This document shows, piece by piece, positions 22,206-33,348 of a DNA stretch of 64,000 bases (within the stretch, counting starts at the first letter, position 1; each line of letters begins with the position of its first letter). The notes below the pieces were generated by a model that had not been told where the DNA came from, did no database searches, and was given only the letters and a program-made list of their open reading frames with translations. Origin of the DNA: Trichobilharzia szidati (Eukaryota; Platyhelminthes; Trematoda; Strigeidida; Schistosomatidae); the NCBI GenBank assembly GCA_944472155.2, contig OX235271.1:104111256-104175255 (forward strand), written 5' to 3'. The position numbers were made by a program, and so were the translations under genes.

Positions 22206-22534
22206 TTCAAGTTGTTGATTGCTACAATAATTACACCTTTAATATAAAAGGAATTTCTTGAAAGTATGCATATTGAATTAATACGAAAGAGATCATCAGA
22301 ATACTGGGAATATTTGATTAAAGCTAGACTAGTGTTGAACTCCCATAGTATTAATACACTAAAATGGTGTAATATTAAACGTGCTTTGTGCCATGAACAA
22401 GTTTCCATCTCCAATACAGTGTAGTCAATAGACATTTCGTCTTTAAAGTCTTACTTTTTTTGTCAAAGGAAGTGTAGGGCTTGAAAATCTCATCAAAATG
22501 TCTCCTAAACTTAAACTTCAAATCGGGCGTCAGA

Positions 22535-22680
22535 AACTGATATGGAGGGGGTCGCATGAGGAGGGAATGTAAGTTGATGGGTGATCGTGGAGCCAGCTAA
22601 AAATAACAGCACAGAACGGTGTACAGTGGAAATGTATAGCTGAAGGCGTATGCTCCACTTAGGAACCTGAGGAATTCGTT
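22535..22680 (+). mobile_element. LINE 3' end fragment
   Basis: 'gatatggagggggtcgcatg', 'gatcgtggagccagctaaaa' and 'gtatgctccacttagg' match the last 140 bp or so of the LINE. Confidence 0.7.
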
Positions 22681-22681
22681 T

Positions 22682-24120
22682 TCATTAATTCCAGTGATTG
22701 AATCTGATTGTTAAATTACAGGAATGAAATGTTCTTTTCACTTGTCTGTTCACGAATATGTTTCAGGTAACTATAATATAACCAATGGAAATTCCAATTC
22801 CTTATACCAACTATTAAGATATAGATAACACGGGTGTTTCCGTATTTAAAATATAAACTTTTGTTACGGTCCAAATAGATCAATTTGTATGCATATGTGT
22901 TCCTTGACTTAGCAGTTAAGATAGTAAGAAGTCTTTAGGATATGAAAAATATCGACGTTTACGCGAGATACGCTGTATAAAAGTGTTTATCCTGTAACTC
23001 CTAAATTACCTGTTCTACTGGAACCAAGTCCTATTGATTCGAATGATCTGTCTAAATTGTGTAAGTCTTCGTAATCAATACTTAAAAAGTGAAAACAGGT
23101 ATTCACTCAATCGATTTTAACAAAATCACAAATACTCACTTGATTATGCACATGCTGACGTGACTGTAATAACCATATAGACGCTTTGTGCTATTATAGT
23201 CCACTACACTACTAACTTCAATAAGTAGCTTAAAATCATAGCAATTTATCAGAAATTTTTGCTGGTACCCCCACTTCCCCTAATATATTCCAACTGCATG
23301 TTAAACAACAGTGAATTTAATTTCAGAACTCAGAAAGTGATAGATTTTCTTTAAGATCACACAAAATCTTCTTCACAGAGAAGTTTATTTCAAGATAGTA
23401 ATCATACTTCGGTTGCACCAATTAGCAGATCCCGTTACTAGATATCGTCTGACACCAGTGTGATGAAAACTAGAAGTTTACTCCTAAAGAAAATAAGGCT
23501 GTACAACAAACACTGGAGGTACTTCACTTATGCTAAACTTAATCTCATTGTAGTAGAGTAGAAAGGTGGAGCACTGTACAATATTGTTTTACCTAAAGAA
23601 AACAATAATAACAATGTGAAGCACATAAATGAAAAGTGATAATTATTAGTAAGAAGTAAGTTCACAACTGAATATGATGAATCTTCACTGCGCAGTTTGT
23701 TCTTTGTTAGCTGCTATGGAAATTCAAGTTATTCTCAGTACAAAACACTCTTGCATAGGAAGCCGTAAGTGAAGAGTCCTAGTCTCTGGGACGGCACCAC
23801 TCGTCACACTGATTCAGGTGTTTGAAGCTGACAAATCCGAAGTGCAATGTCATAACTACCACTAGCTATAGAATAAACGACAAACTTCAAAACTGTAATG
23901 ACAAAGACGGAAGAACGCTGAAAGTACCCTCATTAATCAAACAGACGCTGCATGAGTCAATCAAACAATGTAAACAACAATTTGACATGGTTGAACAATT
24001 ATCAGTCAGTCTTTTTTCTAGCTAAATATAGGTGTACACATTTAAATTCTCCTTATTTCTTTTCTTCAACAATTGGAATACATAAAAACGAACAGAAGCT
24101 TACTGCATAAAAATAGAATA
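22682..24120. other. No gene recognised
   Basis: AT-rich and featureless. A 67-codon frame at 23822-24025 has no recognisable domain. Confidence 0.45.
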
Positions 24121-24124
24121 TTAC

Positions 24125-24568
24125 ATTAGAAGTCAATTGGTGGATAGTGACTAGCAGTGGAATCCAGGACGCGCATTTCGTCCTATTTGGGACTCGTCAT
24201 CTGGATGCATCTGCATTCCTCAGTAAGTGATGGTGGTCCCACTGAGGCTCCAACCCAGGGCCCATAGTCTCAAACGTCAAAGCGTTATCCACTAGACCAC
24301 TCGGGCCACCAGAGCCACCTCTTGTGCAATGGGTCATATTAATTTAATTGAATTTTTTAGACTTTCCCATCGATTGATTGGACCGAAGTGCTCAGTCTTA
24401 TGTAGGACGAAATGCTCATCCTGGATTCCCTGTGCTAGTCACCATCCACCAATTGACTTCTAGTTACATGCCCAGACATCGTCGAAGCATCTGCACAAGT
24501 AGCCGACATGTCAATCTGAGATTGAGCACTTCGGTCCAATCAATCGACGGGAAAATCTAAAAATGAAT
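24125..24568. mobile_element. HH-1 (Smalpha-like) composite with inverted part
   Basis: The minus-strand main part (24125-24405) has, read in reverse, the unit joint (ttgaattttttagac...cgattgattgg), 'gcacaagaggtggctc', box A 'ggcccgagtggtctagtgg', box B 'gggttggagcc', the ribozyme at 24162-24206, and the tail to 'cattgacttct'. The plus part (24406-24568) carries the 3' half of the ribozyme and the tail again. Its two ends form a 47-bp inverted repeat (24356 and 24515 areas), easily mistaken for a MITE. Confidence 0.8.
24162..24206 (-). ncRNA. Hammerhead motif, HH-1, C3 mutated
   Basis: Minus strand: stem I ATCCAG/CTGGAT, core ATGACGA (C3 is A at 24200), stem II TCC/GGA with loop, GAAA, short stem III around 'tgcgcg', triplet GUC, cleavage between 24168 and 24167. 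Apart from C3 it follows the known Smalpha hammerhead. Confidence 0.7.
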
Positions 24569-24569
24569 T

Positions 24570-25368
24570 AAATCGGTAAATACACCTTTCATGAACGTCA
24601 GTGAAAAAAAGAAATCTTTTTAAAATCAATTTCTTTTTGCCTAAATCAAACATATAATTTTCTACATGCGAAAAAGACAAAACAACTAGAGCTTAGCCTG
24701 ATGTGTTTTTGCCTACTTAACCAGACAATCAATAATAATATGTGGATGCTGTTAACTAAATTAAACTAACTGGGTGAATAGTAGATGGATTGGTGCTAAG
24801 CACACACACACACAATCACGTCCTATATACCCGATAGATAAACCTAGAGATGACCGTGAATATATAATCCCTCAGTCTATCATTCTCGTCTGGGTCAATC
24901 CATTTGATGACAGGTGATGATCAATGCATACATAGGCCAAGCCTATATGTCTGATGTCTAGTTGAACTTATTTGAATGATGTCTAAGTTTATTGATCCTA
25001 TTTACCAAATCAAAAAAAAAAAAAAATCAACCCATGTATATCAGGTCATTGTTAAAATAAGTGTCCCAACAATGCTATACGTGAAAGTGTTGTTCCATGC
25101 ACCAAAAATAATAACGCCATTTGGAGACACGGGTAACGGGGGAGGGAAATGTGTTTTTCTGATCTAATGTAGAACTAATAAACTAGGTTAATTTAATATT
25201 CTGTACATGCATATACGTCAACATATTCCAGATGGCCCCCTATTTTAATTCATCGACTTTTGCATTTTAACACCATACTTAATCGTATATCAGTTTGGAT
25301 TTAATTTAGTCATTTCAATCTGACGGTGTTTGAAAAAATATATTTTTATTTTCAAGTTTTCCTTATTG
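24570..25368. other. No gene recognised
   Basis: AT-rich, with an (AC)n run near 24798 and a run of 14 A at 25013-25026. Confidence 0.5.
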
Positions 25369-25369
25369 C

Positions 25370-25615
25370 AGGATTTCATCATGAGCTGACATTAGTTAAA
25401 GAACCATTGGAAAACCTGCAGGGAGTACTGGACAGCTGTTTCGTCCTAGTTTGGGACTCTTCATCAGTACGCACCCACACCGCGAGGTTCGAATCCAAGA
25501 CCTTATGGTTACAAGGCGAGCGAGCTCGTAGACCATTAAGCCACTGGGACCCGATCCAATGGCCAGACCATGAATTCTAACTTCTGACAATTCACGATAT
25601 AGCACGACCCCTTAT
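25370..25615 (-). mobile_element. HH-2 element, minus strand, well kept
   Basis: Tail, ribozyme (25427-25475), tRNA-like head (box B 'ggttcgaatcc' in reverse, box A 'agccactggg') and the start of the body. In minus orientation stem I GTACTG/CAGTAC, stem II GTCC/GGAC, GAAA, stem III ACAGCTGT and GUC are perfect; only C3 is A. Confidence 0.8.
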
Positions 25616-25616
25616 T

Positions 25617-26328
25617 AGTTTATTTTGAGCTCTTTCAGTTGCTTAACTGAAGAATCTGGAATCATACTGTAACGGCAGAGGACGAAAGATCTGGTAAGGG
25701 AGTGTTTGTTAGCAATTTGGTATCTCTATGTAGCCAAATTATGCACACCTTATTTTCAGTGCACCATTTACACAGATATTTCGTGTTGTGATACTTCTGG
25801 CCTTCATGTTGTGTTTCTTTGGGTTCCTTTCACATCTCCCATGTATCTCCGCAACTCTGCATTATTTGTTTTCTCTGACATCAAATCTATCTGTCTGCTA
25901 TTTGATGTTTTCACGACGCTGAACGCCTCTTCGTATACTTATCAGTAGCATATGCCACAGTATTACTCAATGAAATATTGCGATCACTTAATCCTGTGTT
26001 TCTGTGATGCCGAGTAGGTTGTAAAGCTAGTAAGGATCTCACAATTGCAACGAAAAGAGACTTCAACTAATCTCCTCCATGACTGTAAGACTCTGTGAAG
26101 AATGCTAGACTGTCTATCATGTAGTGGAGTGTAAGGAGTATGATGTATCATACGTTTTCTCTCAATAAAATTGAGAAATACCTGAATTGTCCTATAGATC
26201 AGTGATGCCTCAGAGGGAACTCCCGGCTCAGACTGATTCAAACTGAATCAGTGATTTCAAGTAAATATATCCAAGTGAATTTCAAAGCAGAATTAATTAT
26301 GACTTCATATCTTCTCCTTCTTCCTTCT
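25617..26328. other. No gene recognised
   Basis: Less AT-rich than the neighbours, but no domain was recognised in the frames at 25706-25948 (plus) or 25984-26241 (minus). Confidence 0.4.
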
Positions 26329-26329
26329 T

Positions 26330-26527
26330 CATTCCATTTGCATCCTCAGGGGAAGTTTCAATAGCAAGGATGTTGTTTTTACAGGGTGGAGTTGTTAGCC
26401 TCAAGCCCAATCCCCTTCTTTACCAGGCTAATGCCTGCTGGGCGAAATTTAGGATTGCATCGTTCGGAACTAAACCCAGAACCACGTGCGTAGTTGGCGA
26501 GCACTCTACCCCTGAACCACCGATGCA
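26330..26527 (-). mobile_element. tRNA-derived SINE, degenerate
   Basis: Minus strand: worn LINE-like tail, middle block ('ttgttagcctcaagcccaatc'), box B in reverse near 26466, and 'ggcgagcactctacccctgaaccaccgatgc' as the head end. Confidence 0.78.
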
Positions 26528-26529
26528 TA

Positions 26530-27298
26530 TCATTTAATATCACAAGTTGTATGTATATTTACAATGCTGATGAGTTCAGATATAGGCTAATTAGCATTCC
26601 CTTTCTTTGCACAGATGATCTTTATTAAGTTAATTTTTTTGTAAGCATAACATTTACATAGCATCAATTTAATTGAACATTTAATATTTAAATTATATCC
26701 TGTTGGACATGTGATATATCACGCCTTTAATCCAACTAATAAAAATGATTGATTTTCGTCCTTAACAAGTTTATTTATTAATCAATTGACTACTTTGATT
26801 AATCTATTGATCAATTGATTCATTCACCTGACAAACATTTTTTTGTTTCTTTCTTTATAAATGATCAATAATTTATTACAAAATTAAAAGTATGTACTCT
26901 TTTTGTTATTCACTTTTTCAAAGGTCATTTCTATCAGCTGATTGATGAAATTTGAATATTCACTTTTATATTTGTATATATACCAAGTCGAAGATGATTT
27001 TTGTTTGCTTGATTCCAAATATTCGACAATTCAACACATGAAGATGTTTTTGTCTCAGTTATTTTCATCGTAAATACAGAGTGTTTTGAAGGTAATTGTT
27101 GATTAGAAAACACAGTTAAATAAAAAGAAATTTCTTATAGACTAAAAATTAATACTCAGAAACATTTGGCATTTGATATATTTTTTTCCCAACGGTAAAA
27201 ATGAAGGTTTTAAAAAAACATATAATTGATAATGAGATTATCTGAGTTAGTCTTGTGTTGGCAGACTGTTACTGATGTACTGTTCGATGGTCGAATCA
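26530..27298. other. No gene recognised
   Basis: Very AT-rich, no repeat match. Confidence 0.5.
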
Positions 27299-27299
27299 T

Positions 27300-27790
27300 T
27301 ATTACTACTATCCATTCCTTGAGTCCCGAGACGGATGTAGAGAAGATGGTTACAGCGGAACATCTTCACTACACCCTGTTCTCCACCATTCCTTTCAAAT
27401 GGCTCCATGACTTAACACAAACTCCACTCCTTGTTCACATGCTCTTCTCCATGTTGTCTTCCGACCTACGCCCGACCTGTTGCTGTCTATTCAGGTTCCA
27501 TTCGAGGGCTCACCTGGGGTATGATGTGACTCGACAACTTCCACAGCGTGCGTCCAGTCCACCTGTAATTCTTCTTGTATATTCACTAGATCAACCGTCG
27601 ATTCTTAGGTGCTTTGTTGAACTGCCTAAGTTCCCGGTTGTTTAACCTTTTCTGCCGGCCATCTGAGGTGTTTATGAAAGTCTGAAGCCTGTTAGAATTG
27701 CTTTTGGTGACTTGCGCGTGCACTGACTTGATACTGGCTATTGGAAATTCGGATCTGTGCTCGGTGCTGTATATTGTTAGGGAAATGAAA
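27300..27790 (-). mobile_element. LINE C-terminal remnant, old
   Basis: Minus strand: 'catcttcactacaccctgttc', 'gctcttctccatgttgtcttcc', 'gaatttctcaac'-type blocks and 'tttatgaaagtctgaagcctg' recall the LINE C-terminus in reverse. It is strongly diverged. Confidence 0.6.
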
Positions 27791-28120
27791 ATCTGGGTGG
27801 CAATATGATTTCATTCAGCCAACAGCCAAGCTACGAAACTCATTCGCTAACCATATCATCACCAGACTAGTAATCTGAAAGCTTCCTGTTTGAGTTATGC
27901 TCTGACTGAGATTTTCTATTTCACCTTCAACCATCACCCATTCCAGTTTAATACAAAGCGATATTTAATACCCAGAAACTCTTGATATTTGATATTTCTT
28001 TCTCAAGTTTTTGAAATGAAGATAAATACCCTAATAAGTGAATATATATTAACAAATAGAGATGATTAACCAATGTAATAGAATGATACATGCAATTAGC
28101 CTTAAAGGAATAACTGAAAG
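27791..28120. other. No feature recognised
   Basis: AT-rich spacer. Confidence 0.4.
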
Positions 28121-28133
28121 TTGTATGCCTGTC

Positions 28134-28376
28134 ACGTCGGTGGCACAGCGGTAGAATGCTCGCCAACCACTCAGGTGGTCCGGAGTTCGATCCCCAGCCG
28201 ACGCACTCCTTTACCTTGCTGAGCCAGTAATAAGACTGGTAAAGAGGTAAGGTTTGACATGAGGCTAGAAACCCCACCCTGTAAAAATAAACACTACTGC
28301 TACTGAAACTTCAAAGCTCCAGCTTGAAGCCCTGTGTTCCACTGGGAACCTAAAGGAATAAAATAAAATAAGTGTA
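28134..28376 (+). mobile_element. tRNA-derived SINE hosting a nested insertion
   Basis: Head 'ggtggcacagcggtagaatgc' (box A), box B 'gagttcgatcccc' and 'gccgacgcactcctttacc', middle block, tail 'gcttgaagccctgtgttcc' and AAATAA run. Its left TSD 'tgtatgcctgtc' is at 28122-28133. The matching right copy is displaced to 28858-28869 because an HH-3 element later inserted into the tail. Confidence 0.88.
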
Positions 28377-28849
28377 TTTTGATTTGACACTAGTAACTAG
28401 TGTGATGTGTATAGTCCTCTCTTTGGTGCAGACTGAATTCTGTCAGTCAGGTTGTAATGTGGCCACCATTCTAGGTAGCTCACCATCATGGTGCACATTG
28501 ATTTGATGATATTATATGGTTGGAGGCAATCGGCAGGAAGCCTCGGACATAGATTTCGTGCTAGTTGGCATTGACCATTCAGCAACGCGTATCTGACACA
28601 CAGAGAGGACTAGACACATCAAACTAGTTACTAGTGTCAAATCAAAATATCCACTACAGTCCTACAGGATGTCAATCGCGAGCCCGAATAACTTAGTGGT
28701 AACGTCTCAGACTGCAGCACTGGGTGACACGGGTTCGAATCTCAGAAGTAACATAAGTTCCTTCAAGGTTGCAGATACGCCTTGCTGACGAGTGCCAACT
28801 AACACGAAACCTAGCTCCAAGGCTTCCTGCCGATTGCCTCCAACCACCT
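28377..28849. mobile_element. HH-3 insertion, nested, with 12-bp TSD and inverted 5' part
   Basis: Flanked by 'aaaataagtgta' (28365-28376 and 28850-28861). Left part (to about 28606) is minus-strand body and a dead ribozyme. Right part (about 28607-28849) is plus strand: a repeated stretch (agaggactagacacatc...ctagttactag), 'gagcccgaataacttagtgg' (box A), 'gggttcgaatctc' (box B), ribozyme 28779-28823, and the end 'ccgattgcctccaaccacct'. Confidence 0.88.
28779..28823 (+). ncRNA. Hammerhead ribozyme candidate, HH-3, all core bases present
   Basis: Stem I GCCTTG/CAAGGC is perfect (28779-28784 with 28818-28823). The core CTGACGA is 28785-28791. Stem II is GTG/CAC (28792-28794 with 28803-28805) and GAAA is 28806-28809. 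Stem III 'acctagct' has one mismatch against the palindromic family form. U16.1 is 28816 and C17 is 28817, so cleavage would fall between 28817 and 28818. It sits about 40 nt downstream of box B in a unit with box A and B intact. Confidence 0.75.
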
Positions 28850-28869
28850 AAAATAAGTGTATGCCTGTC

Positions 28870-30175
28870 GCTGAAAGAAGAAACTATCTCTGAACACAAA
28901 AGTTGATACATTCGGCTGAGTTGTCCTACTGCATCCCATTATATCTGAAATGATTCAAACTGTTTTGTACACTTATAAGACGAGATGCTTTTTGATATGC
29001 AAAAAGCAAAATTGAATTAACGTTTAAAAACAATTAAAGTAGAAAGGGTTGAGGCTGAAATTTTCTTAACTAAGGCAATCAAATGAGACAGATTCTGAGT
29101 TAAATATAGACATAAAATAAGACGACATTCTTGATAGACTGTTGAGATTTCATTATAAAAAGAGGAACAGCATTATGTAGGTGTTTACGACAAAAATGTT
29201 AGGCGAAAAAAATGTATTAAGTGATAATGGATTTCTACCGTATTTTAAGCATTCGTTTTTAGATTGGTCGTGGAGACAGAAAAAAAACTAGTATAATAGT
29301 AGCTTTACTCTGAAAAATGCGTTTATACACGATACAGAATATTCAGTGAGTTTCATTGCAAGACACTTACCTCTTATGCAAAAACTTCAAATAATATAAT
29401 AATCGATAATATATCATCTGAAGAAATACTATTTCATCCGAAGTATGCTCCGATGCTATTCCACAATGTTCTTCCTGCATTTTCTTCAAATAATGCCTAG
29501 CGGTAAGTAGGAACGTATTTAAAACTGTAGATGAGTATAGACTGTTACTCATTGTAGTAATGAGAAGATTGAAACAATTTGAAATAGAGTGAAAAACGAT
29601 GTATTTTGATGGACAGGAGACTTGGAGGTAGCCCAGTGATTTAAGCAGGCGGCCTTTCAAGCAGGAAGCTTCTCCATTAATTTAATCGTCTCTTAGATTT
29701 ATCATCGTTTTGACAACTCATAGGGACTTCTATAACTAAACATTAAAAAACTTCATGCAATTCTTTCCATTAATAAACTTGAACAAAGCAAGAACAACAA
29801 TTGTACCAGGATAATATGAGCTCATCTTTTATTATTTCAAGGATTATTCTCAACTGGTTACAACCTGAACGATAAAAAATATGAATTACAATAAAGATTT
29901 GAACATACTTTTCCACGATCACAAGGAGTAATTGGTAGGAAGTAAAAGTAACATTAGTCCGGAATGATTTAACTAATTAAGAGTTACAAACACTGACTAT
30001 TTATAGAATAATTAGGCAATTAGGCTTGGAAACAAAAACAGAGTTGCGTACATATGTGTGTGTATAGAAACAAGGTTTAGCTAGAAAGAGCGTAACAAAA
30101 AAGTAGATTACGTAACTAAAGAAAATGTTTTATCCAATAGCCAATAGAAAGAAAGAAAAGAACAAGGTAGGGTGA
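28870..30175. other. No gene recognised
   Basis: AT-rich. 'gtagcccagtgatttaagcagg' near 29632 recalls a string near 9738 and may mark an unclassified dispersed repeat. Confidence 0.45.
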
Positions 30176-30229
30176 GTCATGTTTAGATGAGGGAGTAGAG
30201 TTTTCTAAACAAGAAAAAGGGTAACTCAT

Positions 30230-30640
30230 AAGAGTTGTATATTTTGTTATCACCAGGGCAGTGCAAGACTCACCACTGTCTCTTTCTGCGTACATAGATT
30301 TGGTTTCAGTCGTTTGACAGCAATTGCTTCAGTAAAGCGTAGCAAGCAAGGTTTCTTTTGCTTGTTGATTATTTTGAAAGACTTCAGGTTGTCTACAATA
30401 TAGCCAGTGTCCAATAGATGACGCGCAATCGCACTGTTTAATGCTTGCGGACCTTTTAGTCCCAGATTCTTTGGCATGTTTTCAGAAATGCGGGCAATAA
30501 CCCTTCTTTCTGTTCTTCCACATTTGATTGTCTCAAACAACTAGTTGTTTGATAAACACATACAAGCTTGGCGGCTGGATATGTTCTTTTCAGGGCAGCG
30601 TTCAGTCTGCATCTTATTCTACTATCCTGAAAGTTGTTGG
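30230..30640 (-). mobile_element. Penelope-like element C-terminal fragment
   Basis: Minus strand: upstream RLNAALKRTYPAAKLVCVY (near 30600), then FETIKCGRTERRVIARISEN and MPKNLGLKGPQALNSAIARH, then LLDTGYIVD and LRFTEAIAVKRLKPNLCTQK. This is the linker plus the GIY-YIG-like endonuclease end of a PLE. The CGRTERR segment lacks the usual YIG residues just before it because of a frameshift. RT is absent. Confidence 0.8.
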
Positions 30641-30644
30641 TTTT

Positions 30645-31062
30645 TAAAATTATTTCCAGTTATTTAATTATCTGCACGTTAACTTTGATTATATCTACGA
30701 AATATGTAATAGTTTGCAGAGAAAATAGGAACGAATTAAAGTAAATGATATTTATATAGAAATATAAGAAAAAGGTCAGTCAGCTTGCCTTCAGTCGTCC
30801 GATGTTTTAAGAATAATTGTATAGGTATTAATTACTTTATGGTTATTAGGTCGTGAAATGAAAAAATGCTTCAAAAAGAATAATCAGATACGTCTGCCAT
30901 AATCCGTTTGTGTATTCTACCAAGTCAAAGAATACACAAATATAGCAAACACTTAATTAGATACTGTTAACCACACGATAAATAAAAACAAATACTTCTC
31001 GATGAATGCCATCACGAACTGAATGTTCTTGATCATGCCAAACAAGGTTGATTTCTTTTGAA
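30645..31062. other. No feature recognised
   Basis: AT-rich. Confidence 0.4.
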
Positions 31063-31064
31063 TG

Positions 31065-31447
31065 GACACTAACTAGTCTCATGTATCTGGTCCTTTGTTT
31101 ACTGCAGACTGAATTCTATCAGTCAAGTTTGCAATGTGGCCACCATGCTAGATGGCTCGCCATCACGATGTATTGTGAATTGTTGGTATTAGATGGCAGG
31201 AAGCGTTGGAGCTAGGTTGTTGGCACTCGTCAGCAAGTATCTAATACAGTCCTACAGGAGGTCAATCGTGAGCCCGAATAACTCAGTGGTAACGTCTCTG
31301 ACTGCAGCAGTGTCTGGCACGGGTTCGAATCTCAGAAGTAACATGAGTTCCTTCAAGATTGCAGATATGCCTTGCTGACTGTTGAGTGCCAACTAGCACG
31401 AAACCTGGGTCAGGCAAGGCTTCCTGCCGATTACCTCCAACCATCTA
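31065..31447. mobile_element. HH-3 inverted pair
   Basis: Minus-strand body and a damaged ribozyme (31065-31247), then plus-strand head and ribozyme (31248-31447): 'gagcccgaataactcagtgg' (box A), 'gggttcgaatctc' (box B), ribozyme at about 31368-31420. The plus ribozyme has GCACGAAACC intact, but four extra bases lie in the core strand (CTGACTGTTGAG). No clear TSD. Confidence 0.75.
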
Positions 31448-31449
31448 AT

Positions 31450-32070
31450 AACAACAAGACTGATTTCGTCAGTAGTTGACATCACTCAGAGAACCAATGA
31501 AAACAGTGGAATGATGGCCAACTCCTGCTTTCTAATCTTGAATAAATGAATTTACAGAATGAAAAGATGCCTTATTTCACTGCCTCTCATCATTTTCTCA
31601 AGTTGGGTTGTGTAAGCTATAAAATTCGAAGCAAACTCGGAATAGATTTATCCTATTCCTTGAATGGAATATAATCTTAAGAAATTGTACACTGCAATAG
31701 TGGTCAACAAGTAAATTTAGATAATTGTATGAATGTTTCAGAATAGACTTACTAAGTTTACTTTGAAGTGTTGAGAAATTTGTATTTTCCAGTGAATGAC
31801 AAACAAAACGATGCTATTTTTTTAAAAACTAACCATTCACTATTTAATTCTAATAGATCTACCTAAATATTAGTAAACGAAGCTTCAGCTCAGGTACTGT
31901 AACTCGATCATACTTCTTCTGTATATTGTAAATATGAACTTGTTTTGGACATTTGAAATTTATGCTTTATTATCTGAACAAATGAAGAGAATATTCAACT
32001 CTGCTATCCTCCTTTAAGTGACAACAACGTGGTATTGAGATTATGGGATTTATAGGGATTCGGACTGATT
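31450..32070. other. No feature recognised
   Basis: AT-rich. Confidence 0.4.
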
Positions 32071-32074
32071 TCAG

Positions 32075-32312
32075 TGGTTAGAATTTCGTCACGAACCAAC
32101 ATCGGTTAAAGAGGACATTGAAAGAAGGGAGCACTCGACAGTTATTTCCACCTATATCGAGACTCTTCATCAGCGCACCCACATGACTCCATCAGGGGTA
32201 ATACTAGGGATCTTCAGGTTATGAGACCGAATTGGCTGGACCACTTGGGTCGGAATTGAATGACCCATGAATTCTAACTTCGTCACTTTGTGATATAGTG
32301 CTGTCTTAAACC
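32075..32312 (-). mobile_element. HH-2 element, degenerate
   Basis: Minus strand: tail 'tttcgtcacgaaccaacatcgg', ribozyme relic (actcgacagttatttcc...gactcttcatcagcgc), tRNA-like head and start of body (catgaattctaacttcg). The core is too worn to judge. Confidence 0.65.
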
Positions 32313-32324
32313 AATGGTACTGTC

Positions 32325-33347
32325 TATTATTATTATTATACCCTTGGGTTCCGAGTGGAACATAGGGCTTCAACAACACATCTCCAATTTGTTCTATTTT
32401 CTCCTGTCCCCTTTAGTTGGCTCCACAATTGCCCATAATCTCTCATCTCCTCCTCCCCACACGATCTTCTCCATGTCACGCTGGCACTGACGACCTACTC
32501 GTCGCTTCCCATTGGGATTCCACTCGAGCGATGGCCTGGCTCACTATGCCATTCGATGGTCTCCTCAGCGTATGCCCGATCCATCTCCATTTTCCCCCAC
32601 ATATTTGTTGAGCAATCGACTCTTGGTTGGTTTGTTCCCAGATAGAGTTTCTTGTTGCTAATTCTTTCTGGCCAGTCGGCCGGCTATCTGTTCTTCAGTA
32701 TGGAGCCAACAAAGGTGGTAGCTGTTGGTAAGAGTCTGCAGTGGCCTACTGGAAGTGCTTTTCGTGACTCCTGTGCCAAGTTTCTGACCCATATAGAGGG
32801 AACGACTTGACATTGGTGTTGAAAATCCAAACCTTGTTCTTTATGCTGGTTGAGTGCAGAAGATTCCCAAACTGGTTTCAGGGTGATGAAGGCGTATCTT
32901 GTCTCTCCCATTCTGGCTGATTTTGATATCTTCATCCGTTCCCCATATAGCTGAAACGATGCTTTCTAGATAAGTGAAGGAAGTAACCTCTATCAGATCT
33001 CTCCCATTGATGGTGATTGGTGTTGCTTTTTGTTGTTGGTGGTTGGTTATCTTCATCACTTCCATCTTCTCCATATTCACCTCCAGTCCTGTCTTCGTTG
33101 CCTGCCTCTTCAGCCAGTTTGTTGGTCTTCGCCTGCAAGTCTTCGAGTTTGTGTGTGTGTGTGTGTGGCATTAAACATAAGTAATCGGCGAAATCCAGAT
33201 CTTCTAGAGTCTTCCCATTGGTCCAGCGTATTCCTGTTTCCTCGCTCCCCAAAGTCTGACGCATAATCCAGTCCATCACAATTAGGAGTATCCTTGGTGA
33301 TAATAGGCAGCCTTGTCTTCCTCCTATATTGTCTGTCTTATGCAAAA
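32325..33347 (-). mobile_element. LINE (RTE/SR2-like), palm to 3' end
   Basis: Minus strand: from 33345, IGGRQGCLLSPRILLIVMDW (RT motif around GxRQGCLLSP), then WTNGKTLEDLDFADYLCLMP where the catalytic FADD reads FADY, then KLEDLQAKTNKLAEEAG. After a frameshift it reads NMEKMEVMKITNHQQQK and TPITINGRDLIEVTSFTYLE. The C-terminal block and 3' end (cccttgggttcc in reverse, 32340) follow. A (GT)n microsatellite (33148-33168) lies inside it. The loss of the second Asp and the frameshifts make it inactive. Confidence 0.85.
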
Positions 33348-33348
33348 A

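Noticed and set aside
24356..24568. MITE with 47-bp terminal inverted repeats
   Set aside because: Both ends are the tail of the HH-1 SINE in opposite orientation and the interior is HH-1. No TSD matched the supposed ends.
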